Below, piece after piece: positions 32,632 to 40,094 of a DNA stretch of 42,348 nt (positions are counted from its first letter, which is position 1; every line of letters starts with the position of its first letter). The stretch comes from Asaia bogorensis (GTDB taxonomy: Bacteria; Pseudomonadota; Alphaproteobacteria; Acetobacterales; Acetobacteraceae). The notes beneath the pieces were generated by a model that saw nothing but the letters and a program-made list of their open reading frames with translations, ran no database searches and had not been told where the DNA came from. The position numbers were made by a program, and so were the translations under genes. The stretch is taken from the NCBI GenBank assembly GCA_945874805.1, contig CAMCJI010000005.1:1-42348 (forward strand). Reading direction: 5' to 3'.

Positions 32632-33087
32632 CTACACCGGCCTCCGGCGCGTCATGACCATGCCTTTCCAACTCATGACCACTTCGCCGTGCTGGTTCAG
32701 CGCTTCGGAGTGGGAGCGGACGATACCGCGGTCGGGTTTGCTGCGGGAGGGGATGACCTCCAGCACGGTGATGCGCAGGCGCAGCGTGTCGCCGGGGCGG
32801 ACCGGGCGGGGCCAGCGGATCTCGTCGATGCCGGGGGAGCCCATGGAGGAGCCAGGCGATAGGTGCTGGTCTGCCATTAGCCGCATCATCGCCGAGGCGG
32901 TGTGCCAGCCACTGGCGATCAGGCCACCGAAGTTCGAATGCTTCGCGGCCTCGGCATCGATGTGGAAGGGCTGTGGGTCGTATTTGGTGGCAAATTCGAG
33001 GATTTCGGCTTCGCTCATCACGTAGCTGCCGTATTCGTACACGGTACCCGGCACGTTGTCTTCGAACCAGCGTTCGGTCGGTGGCAT
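32632..33087 (-). CDS. MaoC-like dehydratase (R-specific enoyl-CoA hydratase type)
   Basis: A 151-residue single hot-dog domain. The hydratase-2 motif with catalytic Asp and His is YDPQPFHIDAEAAKHSNFGG (D37, H42), followed by LIASGWHTASAMMRL. Expected reaction: reversible hydration of trans-enoyl-CoA to (R)-3-hydroxyacyl-CoA, used in fatty-acid breakdown or polyhydroxyalkanoate supply. It may be dimeric. It is the last gene on the minus strand after the small stress genes, 56 bp from CsbD. No acyl-CoA genes are adjacent; the thiolase at the window end is 8 kb away. Confidence 0.93.
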   Translation of the reverse strand: MPPTERWFEDNVPGTVYEYGSYVMSEAEILEFATKYDPQPFHIDAEAAKHSNFGGLIASGWHTASAMMRLMADQHLSPGSSMGSPGIDEIRWPRPVRPGDTLRLRITVLEVIPSRSKPDRGIVRSHSEALNQHGEVVMSWKGMVMTRRRPV

Positions 33088-33143
33088 GGCGCGCTCCCTG
33101 CTGCAGAGCCGAGGCTACAGCAGCAGGGGACGGGCGGCGAGGG

Positions 33144-33314
33144 TCAGCCCTTCAGTGTGTCGTTGAGGCCGCCGATGGCGTTCTGAATCTTGCCTTCGAC
33201 TTTCTGGGCCCTGCCGTCGGCGGTCAGCTTGGCGTCACCGACGAGCTTGCCGGCCGCTTCCTTGACGGAGCCGGCAGCCTGTTTGGCCGCGCCGGCGATG
33301 CGGTCCTTGTCCAT
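33144..33314 (-). CDS. CsbD family stress protein
   Basis: A 56-residue hydrophilic protein: MDKDRIAGAAKQAAGSVKEA, GKLVGDAKLTADGRAQKVEG and then KIQNAIGGLNDTLKG. The A/G/K-rich helical repeat with VEGKIQNAIG is the CsbD pattern (general stress proteins of unknown biochemical role, also YjbJ in E. coli). The start follows AAAGGAAGCAAGTAGC. It is directly downstream (1 bp) of the Lys-rich small gene and forms a three-gene set with the entericidin-like lipoprotein. General-stress regulation is expected, but I could not find a convincing EcfG-type promoter upstream. Confidence 0.9.
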   Translation of the reverse strand: MDKDRIAGAAKQAAGSVKEAAGKLVGDAKLTADGRAQKVEGKIQNAIGGLNDTLKG

Positions 33315-33315
33315 G

Positions 33316-33450
33316 CTACTTGCTTCCTTTGGATTTCACGGGTGCGGGGGCCGTCTGCGGCGGCAGGAAGCCGGCAGCTGTGCCAGCGGGCTTCTTGTCG
33401 GCCTTCGGCTTCTTGGCTTCGCGCTTGTTCTTGCTCAGACCTTTGGCCAT
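33316..33450 (-). CDS. Lys-rich small protein, conserved type of unknown function
   Basis: A 44-residue very basic protein: MAKGLSKNKREAKKPKADKK, a Pro/Ala linker LPPQTAPAP and a final KSKGSK. The N-terminal MAKG...SNKREAKKPK pattern resembles short hypothetical proteins seen in many proteobacteria. AGGAGATCCCC directly before the ATG is an excellent ribosome site. The stop is followed after 1 bp by the CsbD start, so the two are coupled. Its charge suggests nucleic-acid or ribosome contact; this is inference. Confidence 0.75.
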   Translation of the reverse strand: MAKGLSKNKREAKKPKADKKPAGTAAGFLPPQTAPAPVKSKGSK

Positions 33451-33465
33451 AGGGGATCTCCTGGA

Positions 33466-33618
33466 TCAGGGCGCGTTTTTGACGGCGCTTTTGGTGATTG
33501 CCTGGCCGCCGGCGGACATGTCGCGACCGGCGCCGGCCGTGGTCTGGCAGGCGCTGAGCAGAACGCTCGCGTCGAACAGTGCCATCAGGGCGGCCGCCAG
33601 CATAGTGTTGTTTTTCAT
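33466..33618 (-). CDS. Entericidin A/B family lipoprotein
   Basis: A 50-residue lipoprotein. The signal ends in a lipobox LLSAC (Cys27), followed by QTTAGAGRDMSAGGQAITKSA, the entericidin signature (C-x-T-x-x-G-x-G-x-D). Entericidins are small outer-membrane lipoproteins, with EcnA/EcnB described as an antidote/toxin pair in enteric bacteria; many proteobacteria have single copies induced in stationary phase. AAGGAACATCC precedes the ATG at 33618. It is first of a minus-strand set with the Lys-rich and CsbD genes (15 bp then 1 bp spacing) and is divergent from the patatin gene. Confidence 0.88.
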   Translation of the reverse strand: MKNNTMLAAALMALFDASVLLSACQTTAGAGRDMSAGGQAITKSAVKNAP

Positions 33619-33778
33619 CAGGATGTTCCTTGCGACCAAGTTTCTACCATTGAAATGATCGCCCCCGGCGGCACAGGTGCACAGCGACGGATTGTACGCA
33701 TGTCGGTACGGCGGCAGCGCGGGCCGGTGAAACGTTTGCGGCGCTGGCGTGTCTTGCTCCTGATGAGTGGAGAGCCGC

Positions 33779-34891
33779 ATGCCCCCCTACCCGACGCGCC
33801 CGGACAGCTACGACAAGGCCGTGGGCCTCTGCCTGCAAGGCGGGGGCGCGCTGGGGAGCTATCAGGCCGGCGCCTATGAGGCGATGGCCGGGTCGGCCTA
33901 TCTGCCGGATTGGGTGGCCGGCATTTCGATCGGCGCGATCAATGCGGCGCTGATCGCCGGCAATCCGCCGGAGCGGCGCGTCGAGCGGCTGCGGACGTTC
34001 TGGGAGCGGGTAACGGTGCCGACCGGCACGCTGCCGCTGCTGGCGCAGTTCGGCACGCGGCAGAGTGCGGCGATGGCCGCGACCCTGTTCGGCCAGACCG
34101 GCTTCTTCGCGCCGCGCAACCCCTTTGAATGGTTCGCCGCCGCCACGCCCGTCAGCCCCTACAGCCTCGCCCCGCTGCGCGAGACACTGGAGGAGTTGGT
34201 AGATTTCGACCTGATCAACAGCCGCGCGGTACGGCTTTCGGTGGGCGCGGTGCAGATCGCCACCGGCAACCTGATCTATTTCGACAGCCATGAGCGGCGG
34301 ATCGGGCCGGAGCACATCATGGCCAGCGGCGCCCTGCCGCCCGGGTTTCCGCCGGTGGAGGTGGAGGGGATGCTCTACTGGGATGGCGGCCTCGTCTCCA
34401 ACACGCCCTTGGAATACATGATCGACAGCCAGCCCCGCCGCAGCCGCCTGGCCTTCGAGGTCGATCTGTTCAACGCGCGCGGGGCGGTGCCGCAGACGCT
34501 CGACGAGGCGACGGAGCGGCAGCTCGACATTCGCTACGCCAGCCGCACCCGCGCCGGGGCGACCAAGGTGCGCGAGACCTGGGACCTGCGGCATATGGCC
34601 AACAGCATCTACGATATGCTGCCGGACGACTGCCGCACCACGCCGGAGGCCCAACAGTTGTACAGGTTCGGCTGCATCACCGAGATGGATATCGCCCATC
34701 TGATCTACCGGCCGTCCCAGCCGCAGGGCGGGGCGAAGGACTATGAATTCAGCGGCCGCACGATGCGCGAGCGCTGGGAGGCCGGGCGCGCGGATGCGGA
34801 GGCGACCCTGCGCGCCGCGCCCTGGCTCGCGCCGATGCCGCCCGGCCACGGTGCCCGCGCCTTCGACGTGCAACGCCCGGCGGGGGACTGA
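33779..34891 (+). CDS. Patatin-like phospholipase
   Basis: A 370-residue serine lipid acyl hydrolase. GGGALG (21-26) is the oxyanion hole, G-I-S-I-G carries the nucleophile S50, and the catalytic Asp is D202 in YWDGGLVSNTP. The C-terminal half (ITEMDIAHLIYRP, DYEFSGRTMRERW) matches the DUF3734 extension found in bacterial patatins. There is no signal peptide, so it should act on the cytoplasmic membrane. I chose ATG 33779 (GGAGAG upstream), not the GTG at 33767. The next gene starts 3 bp after its stop, so it may head the membrane redox operon that follows. Confidence 0.92.
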   Translation: MPPYPTRPDSYDKAVGLCLQGGGALGSYQAGAYEAMAGSAYLPDWVAGISIGAINAALIAGNPPERRVERLRTFWERVTVPTGTLPLLAQFGTRQSAAMAATLFGQTGFFAPRNPFEWFAAATPVSPYSLAPLRETLEELVDFDLINSRAVRLSVGAVQIATGNLIYFDSHERRIGPEHIMASGALPPGFPPVEVEGMLYWDGGLVSNTPLEYMIDSQPRRSRLAFEVDLFNARGAVPQTLDEATERQLDIRYASRTRAGATKVRETWDLRHMANSIYDMLPDDCRTTPEAQQLYRFGCITEMDIAHLIYRPSQPQGGAKDYEFSGRTMRERWEAGRADAEATLRAAPWLAPMPPGHGARAFDVQRPAGD

Positions 34892-34894
34892 CGG

Positions 34895-35095
34895 ATGACG
34901 ACGGCGCAGATGCTGCTGTTGCTGATGCAGGCCTGGTGCGGGGTTGGGGCGGTGATCGGCGCTGCCTTTCTGCTGCTGGGGCTCGACCGGGTGGACCCCG
35001 CCGCGCGCGGGGCGGTGGGATTCCGGCCCTTGCTGCTGCCGGGGCTGGTGCTGCTGTGGCCGGTGGTGCTGTGGCGCTGGTGGGAGGCGCGCTGA
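34895..35095 (+). CDS. Small membrane protein 1 of the Rieske operon
   Basis: A 66-residue hydrophobic protein with two predicted helices (about 5-28, LLLLMQAWCGVGAVIGAAFL; and about 42-62, FRPLLLPGLVLLWPVVLWRW), joined by a short polar turn DRVDPAARGA. I do not recognise a named family. It lies 3 bp after the patatin gene, and its stop overlaps the next start as TGATG, so it is translated with the 33-residue protein. The conserved-looking LLPGLVLLWPVVLWRW ending suggests a partner subunit of the Rieske/ferric-reductase-like protein. Confidence 0.75.
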   Translation: MTTAQMLLLLMQAWCGVGAVIGAAFLLLGLDRVDPAARGAVGFRPLLLPGLVLLWPVVLWRWWEAR

Positions 35096-35196
35096 TGCGC
35101 CGGGCCCAGCGCGCCGCGCACCGGCGGATCTGGACGGCGATGGCGCTGCTGCTGCCGCCGGCGATCCTTTTTTGCCTGCTTGGAGCGATGCGATGA
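35095..35196 (+). CDS. Small membrane protein 2 of the Rieske operon (33 residues)
   Basis: A 33-residue protein: basic head MRRAQRAAHRRIW, then one transmembrane helix TAMALLLPPAILFCLLGAMR. The start is inside the preceding stop (TGATG), and its own stop overlaps the Rieske gene start (ATGA at 35193-35196). It is probably missed by automatic callers. Double overlap and good hydrophobic design argue for a real gene. The charge pattern predicts the N-terminus inside the cell. Function unknown; probably an assembly or stabilising subunit. Confidence 0.7.
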   Translation: MRRAQRAAHRRIWTAMALLLPPAILFCLLGAMR

Positions 35197-36947
35197 GCGT
35201 GCAGTACCGCCCGGTCGGCTGGACGCCGGCGAAGCTGATCTATGACGTGGTGGCGGTGGCGGCCGTCGCGGCCTATCTGCTCGCCTATCTGCGCCTCGCC
35301 CCCCTGATGCAGCCGGACATCCAGCCGATCGATGAGGGGACGATCCCGATCCGCGCCTACGGCAGCTGCGCGCTGCTGCTGCTGAGCCTGGTGCTGTGCA
35401 TCGGCCCGCTGGCGCGGCTGAGCCCGCCCTTCCTGCCGCTGCTGTACAACCGCCGGCATCTCGGCGTGCTGACCTGCCTGGTGGCGCTGGCGCATGCCTA
35501 TGCGGTGCTGGACTGGTACTTCGCCTTCTCCCCCACCCCGCCGTGGGAGGCGATGTTCGCGACGGATACCGCCCAGGGCTTTGCGCGCGGGCTGCCGTTC
35601 CTGCCGTTCGGGATGGCGGCCCTGCTGGTGCTGCTGCTGCTGCTGGCGGCGACCAGCCATGATTTCTGGCTCGCCTTCCTCGGCCCGGCGCTGTGGAAGG
35701 GGCTGCATATGGCAGTGTACTTCGCCTATGCGGCGGCTGTGCTGCATCTGGCGCTCGGGCCGCTGCTGTCGGCGGCCTCGCCGGTGCTGGCGTGGGTGAT
35801 GCTGGGGGCGGCTGGCGTGGTCACGGCGCTGCATCTGGCGGCGGCCTGGCACGGCCGGCCGGATGTGGCGCCGCGCACCGCGGATGGCTGGGTGGATGCC
35901 GGGCCTGCCGCCGCGATCCCCGAGGGCGGGGCGATCGTGGTGCATCCCGCCGAGGGGGAGGCGGTGGCGATCTTCCGCTACCAGGGCATGCTCTCGGCGG
36001 TGAGCAATCTGTGCGCCCACCAAGGCGGGCCGCTGGGTGAGGGTCGGGTGGTGGATGGCTGCATAACCTGCCCGTGGCACGGCTACCAGTATCAGATCGG
36101 CAATGGCCGGGCGGTGCCGCCCTATACCGAGATGCTGCCGACCTACCGGCTGCGGCTGGCGGGCGAGCGGGTGGCGCTGGACCCACGCGCCTTACCGGCG
36201 GGCACGCCGATACCGCCGCTCGCGGTGGAACAGCCGGGCGAGCCGCCGGCGGAGGGCTTCTTTATCGGCTGGGCCACCACCGTCGCGCCGGATCACCGGC
36301 GGCTGCTGGCGGCGCTGGCGCTGCTGCTGCCGGCGGGGTTCCTCGGCCTTGGGCTGCTGCTTGGCCGCACCGCCGTCGATCCCGAGGGGGGTGCGTTCGA
36401 CTGGGCGGCGGGCGAGCAGATGCTGGAGGGGGTGGCGACCGCCCTGCCCTATCCGCTGCTGCATCTGCCGAGCGGCGAGACGCTGCTGCTGGGTGGCGCG
36501 GGTAAGCGCGGCACGGCGCTCGATCCGGCGCTGGATGGCCGGGCGGTGACCGCGACGGGGGTGTTCATCCGCCGCGGCACGCTGCGGATGTTCCAGACCG
36601 ACGAGGTCGTCGCGCGCGATGGCGCGGCGGTGCCGGCGGCGGTGCAGCCGCTGGGGGCGTTCAGCATCGCCGGCGAGATCTGCGACGGCAAATGCACCTC
36701 CGGCGCGATGCGGCCGGGGCGGGGGCTGGCGCACCGGGCCTGCGCCAATCTGTGCCTGACCGGGGAGCTGCCGCCGGTGTTCGCCACCGCTCTGCCGGTG
36801 CAGGGCAGCCGCTATCTGCTGCTCGCCGGGGCGGATGGCGGGCCGTTGCCGGCCGCCGCCCGGGCCTGGACGGCGATCCCCGTTACCCTGGCGGGCGAGT
36901 TGGAGCGGCGCGGCGATCTGCTGGTGTTCCGGGTGAAGCTGCCATGA
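35193..36947 (+). CDS. Ferric-reductase-like membrane protein fused to a Rieske [2Fe-2S] domain
   Basis: A 584-residue protein. Residues 1-220 hold six helices with a ferric-reductase/MsrQ-like layout; H101, H172 and H185 are candidate heme-b ligands. Residues 240-335 are a Rieske domain with C274-x-H276 and C293-x2-H296 (CAHQGG and CPWHGY). A seventh helix (370-391) is followed by a C-terminal domain (400-584) with a Cys/His set, C497-x3-C501 and H514-x2-C517-x3-C521, that could bind a metal. Electron flow between heme and the Rieske centre is likely; the donor and acceptor are unknown. It is coupled by ATGA to genes on both sides. I know no characterised protein with this exact order. Confidence 0.85.
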   Translation: MSVQYRPVGWTPAKLIYDVVAVAAVAAYLLAYLRLAPLMQPDIQPIDEGTIPIRAYGSCALLLLSLVLCIGPLARLSPPFLPLLYNRRHLGVLTCLVALAHAYAVLDWYFAFSPTPPWEAMFATDTAQGFARGLPFLPFGMAALLVLLLLLAATSHDFWLAFLGPALWKGLHMAVYFAYAAAVLHLALGPLLSAASPVLAWVMLGAAGVVTALHLAAAWHGRPDVAPRTADGWVDAGPAAAIPEGGAIVVHPAEGEAVAIFRYQGMLSAVSNLCAHQGGPLGEGRVVDGCITCPWHGYQYQIGNGRAVPPYTEMLPTYRLRLAGERVALDPRALPAGTPIPPLAVEQPGEPPAEGFFIGWATTVAPDHRRLLAALALLLPAGFLGLGLLLGRTAVDPEGGAFDWAAGEQMLEGVATALPYPLLHLPSGETLLLGGAGKRGTALDPALDGRAVTATGVFIRRGTLRMFQTDEVVARDGAAVPAAVQPLGAFSIAGEICDGKCTSGAMRPGRGLAHRACANLCLTGELPPVFATALPVQGSRYLLLAGADGGPLPAAARAWTAIPVTLAGELERRGDLLVFRVKLP

Positions 36948-37114
36948 TCGAGACCGCGCTTGCCACCTTCATCGCCGTGCTGGCCTGGTTCGCCTGGCAG
37001 GGCGGGGCGATGCTGGCCGAATTCGCCGGGCTGGACGAGCTTTGGCCGCTCATCCAGCCGCTCTGCGTGCTCGCCACGTTCAGCATCATCGACTGGATGA
37101 TGCGGCGGGTGTGA
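36944..37114 (+). CDS. Small membrane protein 3 of the Rieske operon (56 residues)
   Basis: A 56-residue protein with two hydrophobic segments: ETALATFIAVLAWFAWQGGA (about 3-22) and LWPLIQPLCVLATFSIIDWM (about 33-52), separated by MLAEFAGLDE. It starts inside the Rieske gene stop (ATGA) and ends in the basic MMRRV. It is the last gene of the operon; the next gene is convergent 12 bp away. The family is not recognised. Strict overlap with the Rieske gene argues that it works with that protein in the membrane. Confidence 0.75.
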   Translation: MIETALATFIAVLAWFAWQGGAMLAEFAGLDELWPLIQPLCVLATFSIIDWMMRRV

Positions 37115-37126
37115 GCGGCGTGGCGC

Positions 37127-37471
37127 TCAGCGCCGCGGCATTCGCGCGTCGATGATGGCCAGCACCTCCTGCCCCGGCAGGCCGTGGCCGAGCAGGCTGA
37201 TGCGGTCCGTGGCGACCATGCGCAGGCTGAACGACGCGTCTGCCGCGCAGGTGACCAGGAAGTCCGGATCGTCGGCCAAGCTGTTGCGCTGCGAGATGAG
37301 CAGCATCGTCTCCGCCAGGTAGTCGTCCTGCAATATGGCCTCCCAGTCCGGCGCCGCGAGGCCGATCAGCACAGCCAGCTGCTCCAGCGGGTAGGCGATC
37401 CGGTCCGGCCGTGCGGCGGGGCGGGGTCCGCCTACCGGGATTGCCGCCGAACCCGTCAATGTCTTGCTCAT
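37127..37471 (-). CDS. Hypothetical protein
   Basis: A 114-residue soluble protein of no family I recognise. The N-terminal 35 residues are Pro/Gly/Ala-rich (IPVGGPRPAARPDR). The rest is a helical region with ILQDDYLAETMLLISQRNSLADDPDFLVTCAADASF. ATG 37471 has GGAG 10-12 bases upstream (AGGAGCATTACGAT), better than the in-frame ATG at 37510. It converges on the Rieske operon with a 12-bp gap. Its upstream region is the most AT-rich gap of the window. No function is assigned. Confidence 0.65.
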   Translation of the reverse strand: MSKTLTGSAAIPVGGPRPAARPDRIAYPLEQLAVLIGLAAPDWEAILQDDYLAETMLLISQRNSLADDPDFLVTCAADASFSLRMVATDRISLLGHGLPGQEVLAIIDARMPRR

Positions 37472-37753
37472 ATCGTAATGCTCCTGTGGGTGCCCCGCGC
37501 GGGGGGTCATTCATCGTCTGTTAGGGAGCATAATGGCGATTCGGTTATCAAAAGGTTAACGGCGCAATTCCTTTGCGTGGGTATTTACAACTACTTAGGC
37601 GGCAATGCTCATTTCGGAGGTTGACTGAAAACGATGGTATTCATTAACGAGACCCTTGCAACCCTTTGGAAAATACGCGCTTTTTATACACGTAGTTATA
37701 CGGAGAGTGCGTGACGCCGACCGTCACAACAGCGTTAAAAATGAGCGTGACGG
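37472..37753. other. AT-richer intergenic region with nested inverted repeats
   Basis: No convincing gene. The stretch 37530-37710 is clearly richer in A/T than its surroundings and probably holds the promoter of the minus-strand hypothetical gene. Next to the stop of the ketopantoate-reductase homologue, GACCGTCAC (37719-37727) and GTGACGGTC (37747-37755) form a 9-bp stem, and GTGACG / CGTCAC (37711-37727) form a competing smaller one. The loop of the first contains AAAAAT, so it could end transcription of the minus-strand gene. Confidence 0.5.
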
Positions 37754-38815
37754 TCAGAGCAGGCCGATGAGGTTTTCCGGCCGCGCCACGATCTCACCGC
37801 GCTCCACCTGGGTCACGACCCGGGTCAGTGCCACATGGGCGGGGGCCTGCAGGCCGATTTCGGCAGCCTTGTCGGCGATGAAGCCGTTCATGAACTGGAT
37901 TTCGGTGCGCCGGCCCTTCAGCATGTCCTGGCCCATCGAGGGGCGTTGCAGGTCGCTGCGGGTGGTGGCGTTGGTGCCGGCGAGCAGGATCGCCTCCACC
38001 TGCGCCATCGCCTGCGCATCCCCCTCGGAGGCGCGGGCGAGCATTTCGGGCTCCAGCTTGCCGATCTTCTCCAGGCTGTAGCCCTGGGCCTGGCCAACGC
38101 GGACGGCCTCGCCGCCGAGTTGGATGGCGAAGCGGCGGATGTCGTCATGCCGGTCCATCGCGTTGCCGGCGAGGCCAGTGGCCGCCGAGACACCGTTGCG
38201 CATGCCGTTCACGCACAGCTTCGACCAGCGTTCGCCCCACAGATTGGTGGTCGCCTTCACCGAGTCGATGCCTGATATCATGTCAGCCAGCATCTCCACG
38301 CGCGGGGTGATGCGGCCATGCACCTCGCCGACGCGGAACACGGTGTGGCTGGTGCCGCCCTTCGGCACGGTGCGGCGGATATGCGCGGGTTCGTACAGCT
38401 CCGAGGAGATCGCGGCGGCGATGCAGCCCACCGTGCGGCCCCAGCCGACGATGCCGGCGATGCGTTCCTCATTGATGCAGTTCTGGAGCGAAACCACGAA
38501 GCCGGCGGGGGCGAGGTATTGGCGGATCATCATCGTCGCCCATTCGGTGTCGTAGGATTTCACCGCGATGACCGCGATATCCACCGGGCGCTCGCGGGCG
38601 AAGCGCTGCACCTCCGTCAGGTGCAGGATGGGGGGGTGGCAGGTGACCTGCTCCTCGGGCGTGAGGCCGGACAGATGCAGGCCGCCGGCGCGGACGGCTT
38701 CCACGTGTTCCGGCCAGGCATCGACGAGGGTGACGTCATGGCCGAGGCGGTGCAGATGCCCGCCGACATAGCCGCCGACCGCGCCAGCCCCCATCAAAAC
38801 GATCCGTGGCCGCAT
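37754..38815 (-). CDS. Ketopantoate reductase family protein (PanE/ApbA-like)
   Basis: A 353-residue NADP-binding protein. RIVLMGAGAVGGYVGGHL is the N-terminal GxGxxG, and VDIAVIAVKSYDTEWA, VVSLQNCINEERIAGIVG and KLCVNGMRNGVSAATG are PanE/ApbA-family marks. The C-terminal helical domain has RPSMGQDMLKGRRTEIQFMNGFI, which contains the usual S-S-M-x-x-D-like active site in the form SMGQD. It is longer than typical PanE (about 300), as in the 2-dehydropantoate 2-reductase-like group of unknown substrate. The start at 38815 follows GGGGAGAGTGCC. It may serve pantothenate synthesis or a related 2-keto-acid reduction. Confidence 0.85.
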   Translation of the reverse strand: MRPRIVLMGAGAVGGYVGGHLHRLGHDVTLVDAWPEHVEAVRAGGLHLSGLTPEEQVTCHPPILHLTEVQRFARERPVDIAVIAVKSYDTEWATMMIRQYLAPAGFVVSLQNCINEERIAGIVGWGRTVGCIAAAISSELYEPAHIRRTVPKGGTSHTVFRVGEVHGRITPRVEMLADMISGIDSVKATTNLWGERWSKLCVNGMRNGVSAATGLAGNAMDRHDDIRRFAIQLGGEAVRVGQAQGYSLEKIGKLEPEMLARASEGDAQAMAQVEAILLAGTNATTRSDLQRPSMGQDMLKGRRTEIQFMNGFIADKAAEIGLQAPAHVALTRVVTQVERGEIVARPENLIGLL

Positions 38816-38895
38816 GGCACTCTCCCCATTACCGATTTTGCGGCAGACTACCCGGCGGAGCGGCTGGGGGCCAATCGGCAAAGATGGGGGAGCGG

Positions 38896-39495
38896 ATGCG
38901 CCGGGTACTGTTCATCACACACGCGGAAGTGCAGATCGACCCGGCGGTGCCGGTGCCGCGCTGGGGGCTTTCGGCGCGCGGACGGCAGCGGCATGCGGTG
39001 TTCAGCCGGTCCGCCGCCGTCGCCGGCGTCTCGGCGGTGCATTGCAGCGATGAGCAGAAGGCGATCGACGGGGCGGCGATCCTGGCCGAGGCGCGCGGGC
39101 TCGTGCCGCAGATCTGGCCGGCCTTGCACGAGAACGACCGCTCGGCCACCGGCTACCTGCCGCCGGCGGAGTTCCAGGCGACGGCCGACCTGTTCTTCGC
39201 CCACCCGCAGACCAGCATCCGCGGCTGGGAGCGGGCGGCCGATGCGCAGAGCCGGATCCTCGCCGCCGTGGCGGCGATCCTGGCCGCCGAGCGCACGGCG
39301 GGGGACATCGCGATTGTCGCGCATGGCGGGGTGGGCGCGCTGCTGCTGTGCCATCTCTCCGGCGTGGCGATCAGCCGGGCGCTGGATCAGCCGGGCCAGG
39401 GTGGCGGCAACTGGTTCGCCTTCGAGGCCGCGACGTGGCGGCTGATCCACGGCTGGACGGACATCACGGCGCAGGGCAGTACGGACGAGCGCTGA
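38896..39495 (+). CDS. Histidine phosphatase superfamily protein
   Basis: A 199-residue phosphoglycerate-mutase-like protein. The N-terminal catalytic-His motif reads LFITHAEVQIDPAVPVPRWG, i.e. THAE in place of R-H-G-E, and the second His is in AIVAHGGVGALLL. The group with (S/T)H(A/P)EV and VPVPRW is a distinct subfamily, and its substrate is unknown. Starts at ATG 38896 and ATG 38884 are both possible; a GGGGGAG block favours 38896. It is divergent from the ketopantoate-reductase homologue (80-bp gap) and 65 bp before the cytochrome gene. Confidence 0.82.
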   Translation: MRRVLFITHAEVQIDPAVPVPRWGLSARGRQRHAVFSRSAAVAGVSAVHCSDEQKAIDGAAILAEARGLVPQIWPALHENDRSATGYLPPAEFQATADLFFAHPQTSIRGWERAADAQSRILAAVAAILAAERTAGDIAIVAHGGVGALLLCHLSGVAISRALDQPGQGGGNWFAFEAATWRLIHGWTDITAQGSTDER

Positions 39496-39560
39496 GCGCC
39501 GCTTGCCGAAGGCGCGGGAGTCTGCGCCCGCTAGCGCCATACGCCACCAGGAAGGCTCCC

Positions 39561-40094
39561 ATGCGCCATCATATCCTCGCATTTTCCCTGCTGCTGACCG
39601 CCGGCGCCGCGAGCGCCCAGACGCCCTACACGCCCGGCCCCGACAACGTGAAACTGCCGGCGAACTACCAGGCGGGCTTCATCCGCTACGCCACGGTGGA
39701 CAAGCCGGACCGGAAGATCATCCGCTACCTCTACGCCAATCCCGAGGCCTTCGCCGCCGCCAAGCCCGGCCAGGAACTGCCGCACGGCACCGTGCTGATC
39801 ATGGAAGACCATGCCGCCCGGCTCGGTGCGGACGGGGTGCCGCTGCTGGACCAGCAGGGCCGGTTCATCGCCAACCCTGCCGTCATCAGCGTGACGGTGC
39901 AGGAGAAGCAGCCGGGCTGGGGCGTGGGCTATCCGGCAGCGAAGCGCAATGGCGAGTGGGAATACGCGCGGTTCAATGCCGACCTCTCGCGCAATCCGGG
40001 GCCAGTGGAAGCGTGCTTCACCTGCCACATCCAAACGCGCGCGAGCCAGGATTTCGCGTTCAATTTCTGGGACTTCGTCCAGACGCGCAAATAG
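39561..40094 (+). CDS. Cytochrome P460-family periplasmic heme protein
   Basis: A 177-residue exported protein with signal peptide residues 1-19 (ILAFSLLLTAGAASA, then QTPY). A single c-type heme site C152-F-T-C155-H156 is near the C-terminus (EACFTCHIQTRASQDFAFNFWDF). IRYATVDKPDRKIIRYLYANPEAF, PHGTVLIMEDHAA and WEYARFNAD match the cytochrome P460 domain. Known P460 proteins oxidise hydroxylamine or bind NO via a lysine-crosslinked heme; K51-K52-type lysines are visible but cannot be assigned. Its 3' end is overlapped by the convergent sigma-factor frame. Confidence 0.9.
   Translation: MRHHILAFSLLLTAGAASAQTPYTPGPDNVKLPANYQAGFIRYATVDKPDRKIIRYLYANPEAFAAAKPGQELPHGTVLIMEDHAARLGADGVPLLDQQGRFIANPAVISVTVQEKQPGWGVGYPAAKRNGEWEYARFNADLSRNPGPVEACFTCHIQTRASQDFAFNFWDFVQTRK

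Noticed and set aside
37634-37714. 26-codon plus-strand frame in the AT-rich gap
   Set aside because: GGAGG is 13 bases upstream, too far for a strong site. There is no recognisable motif, and the base composition fits non-coding DNA.
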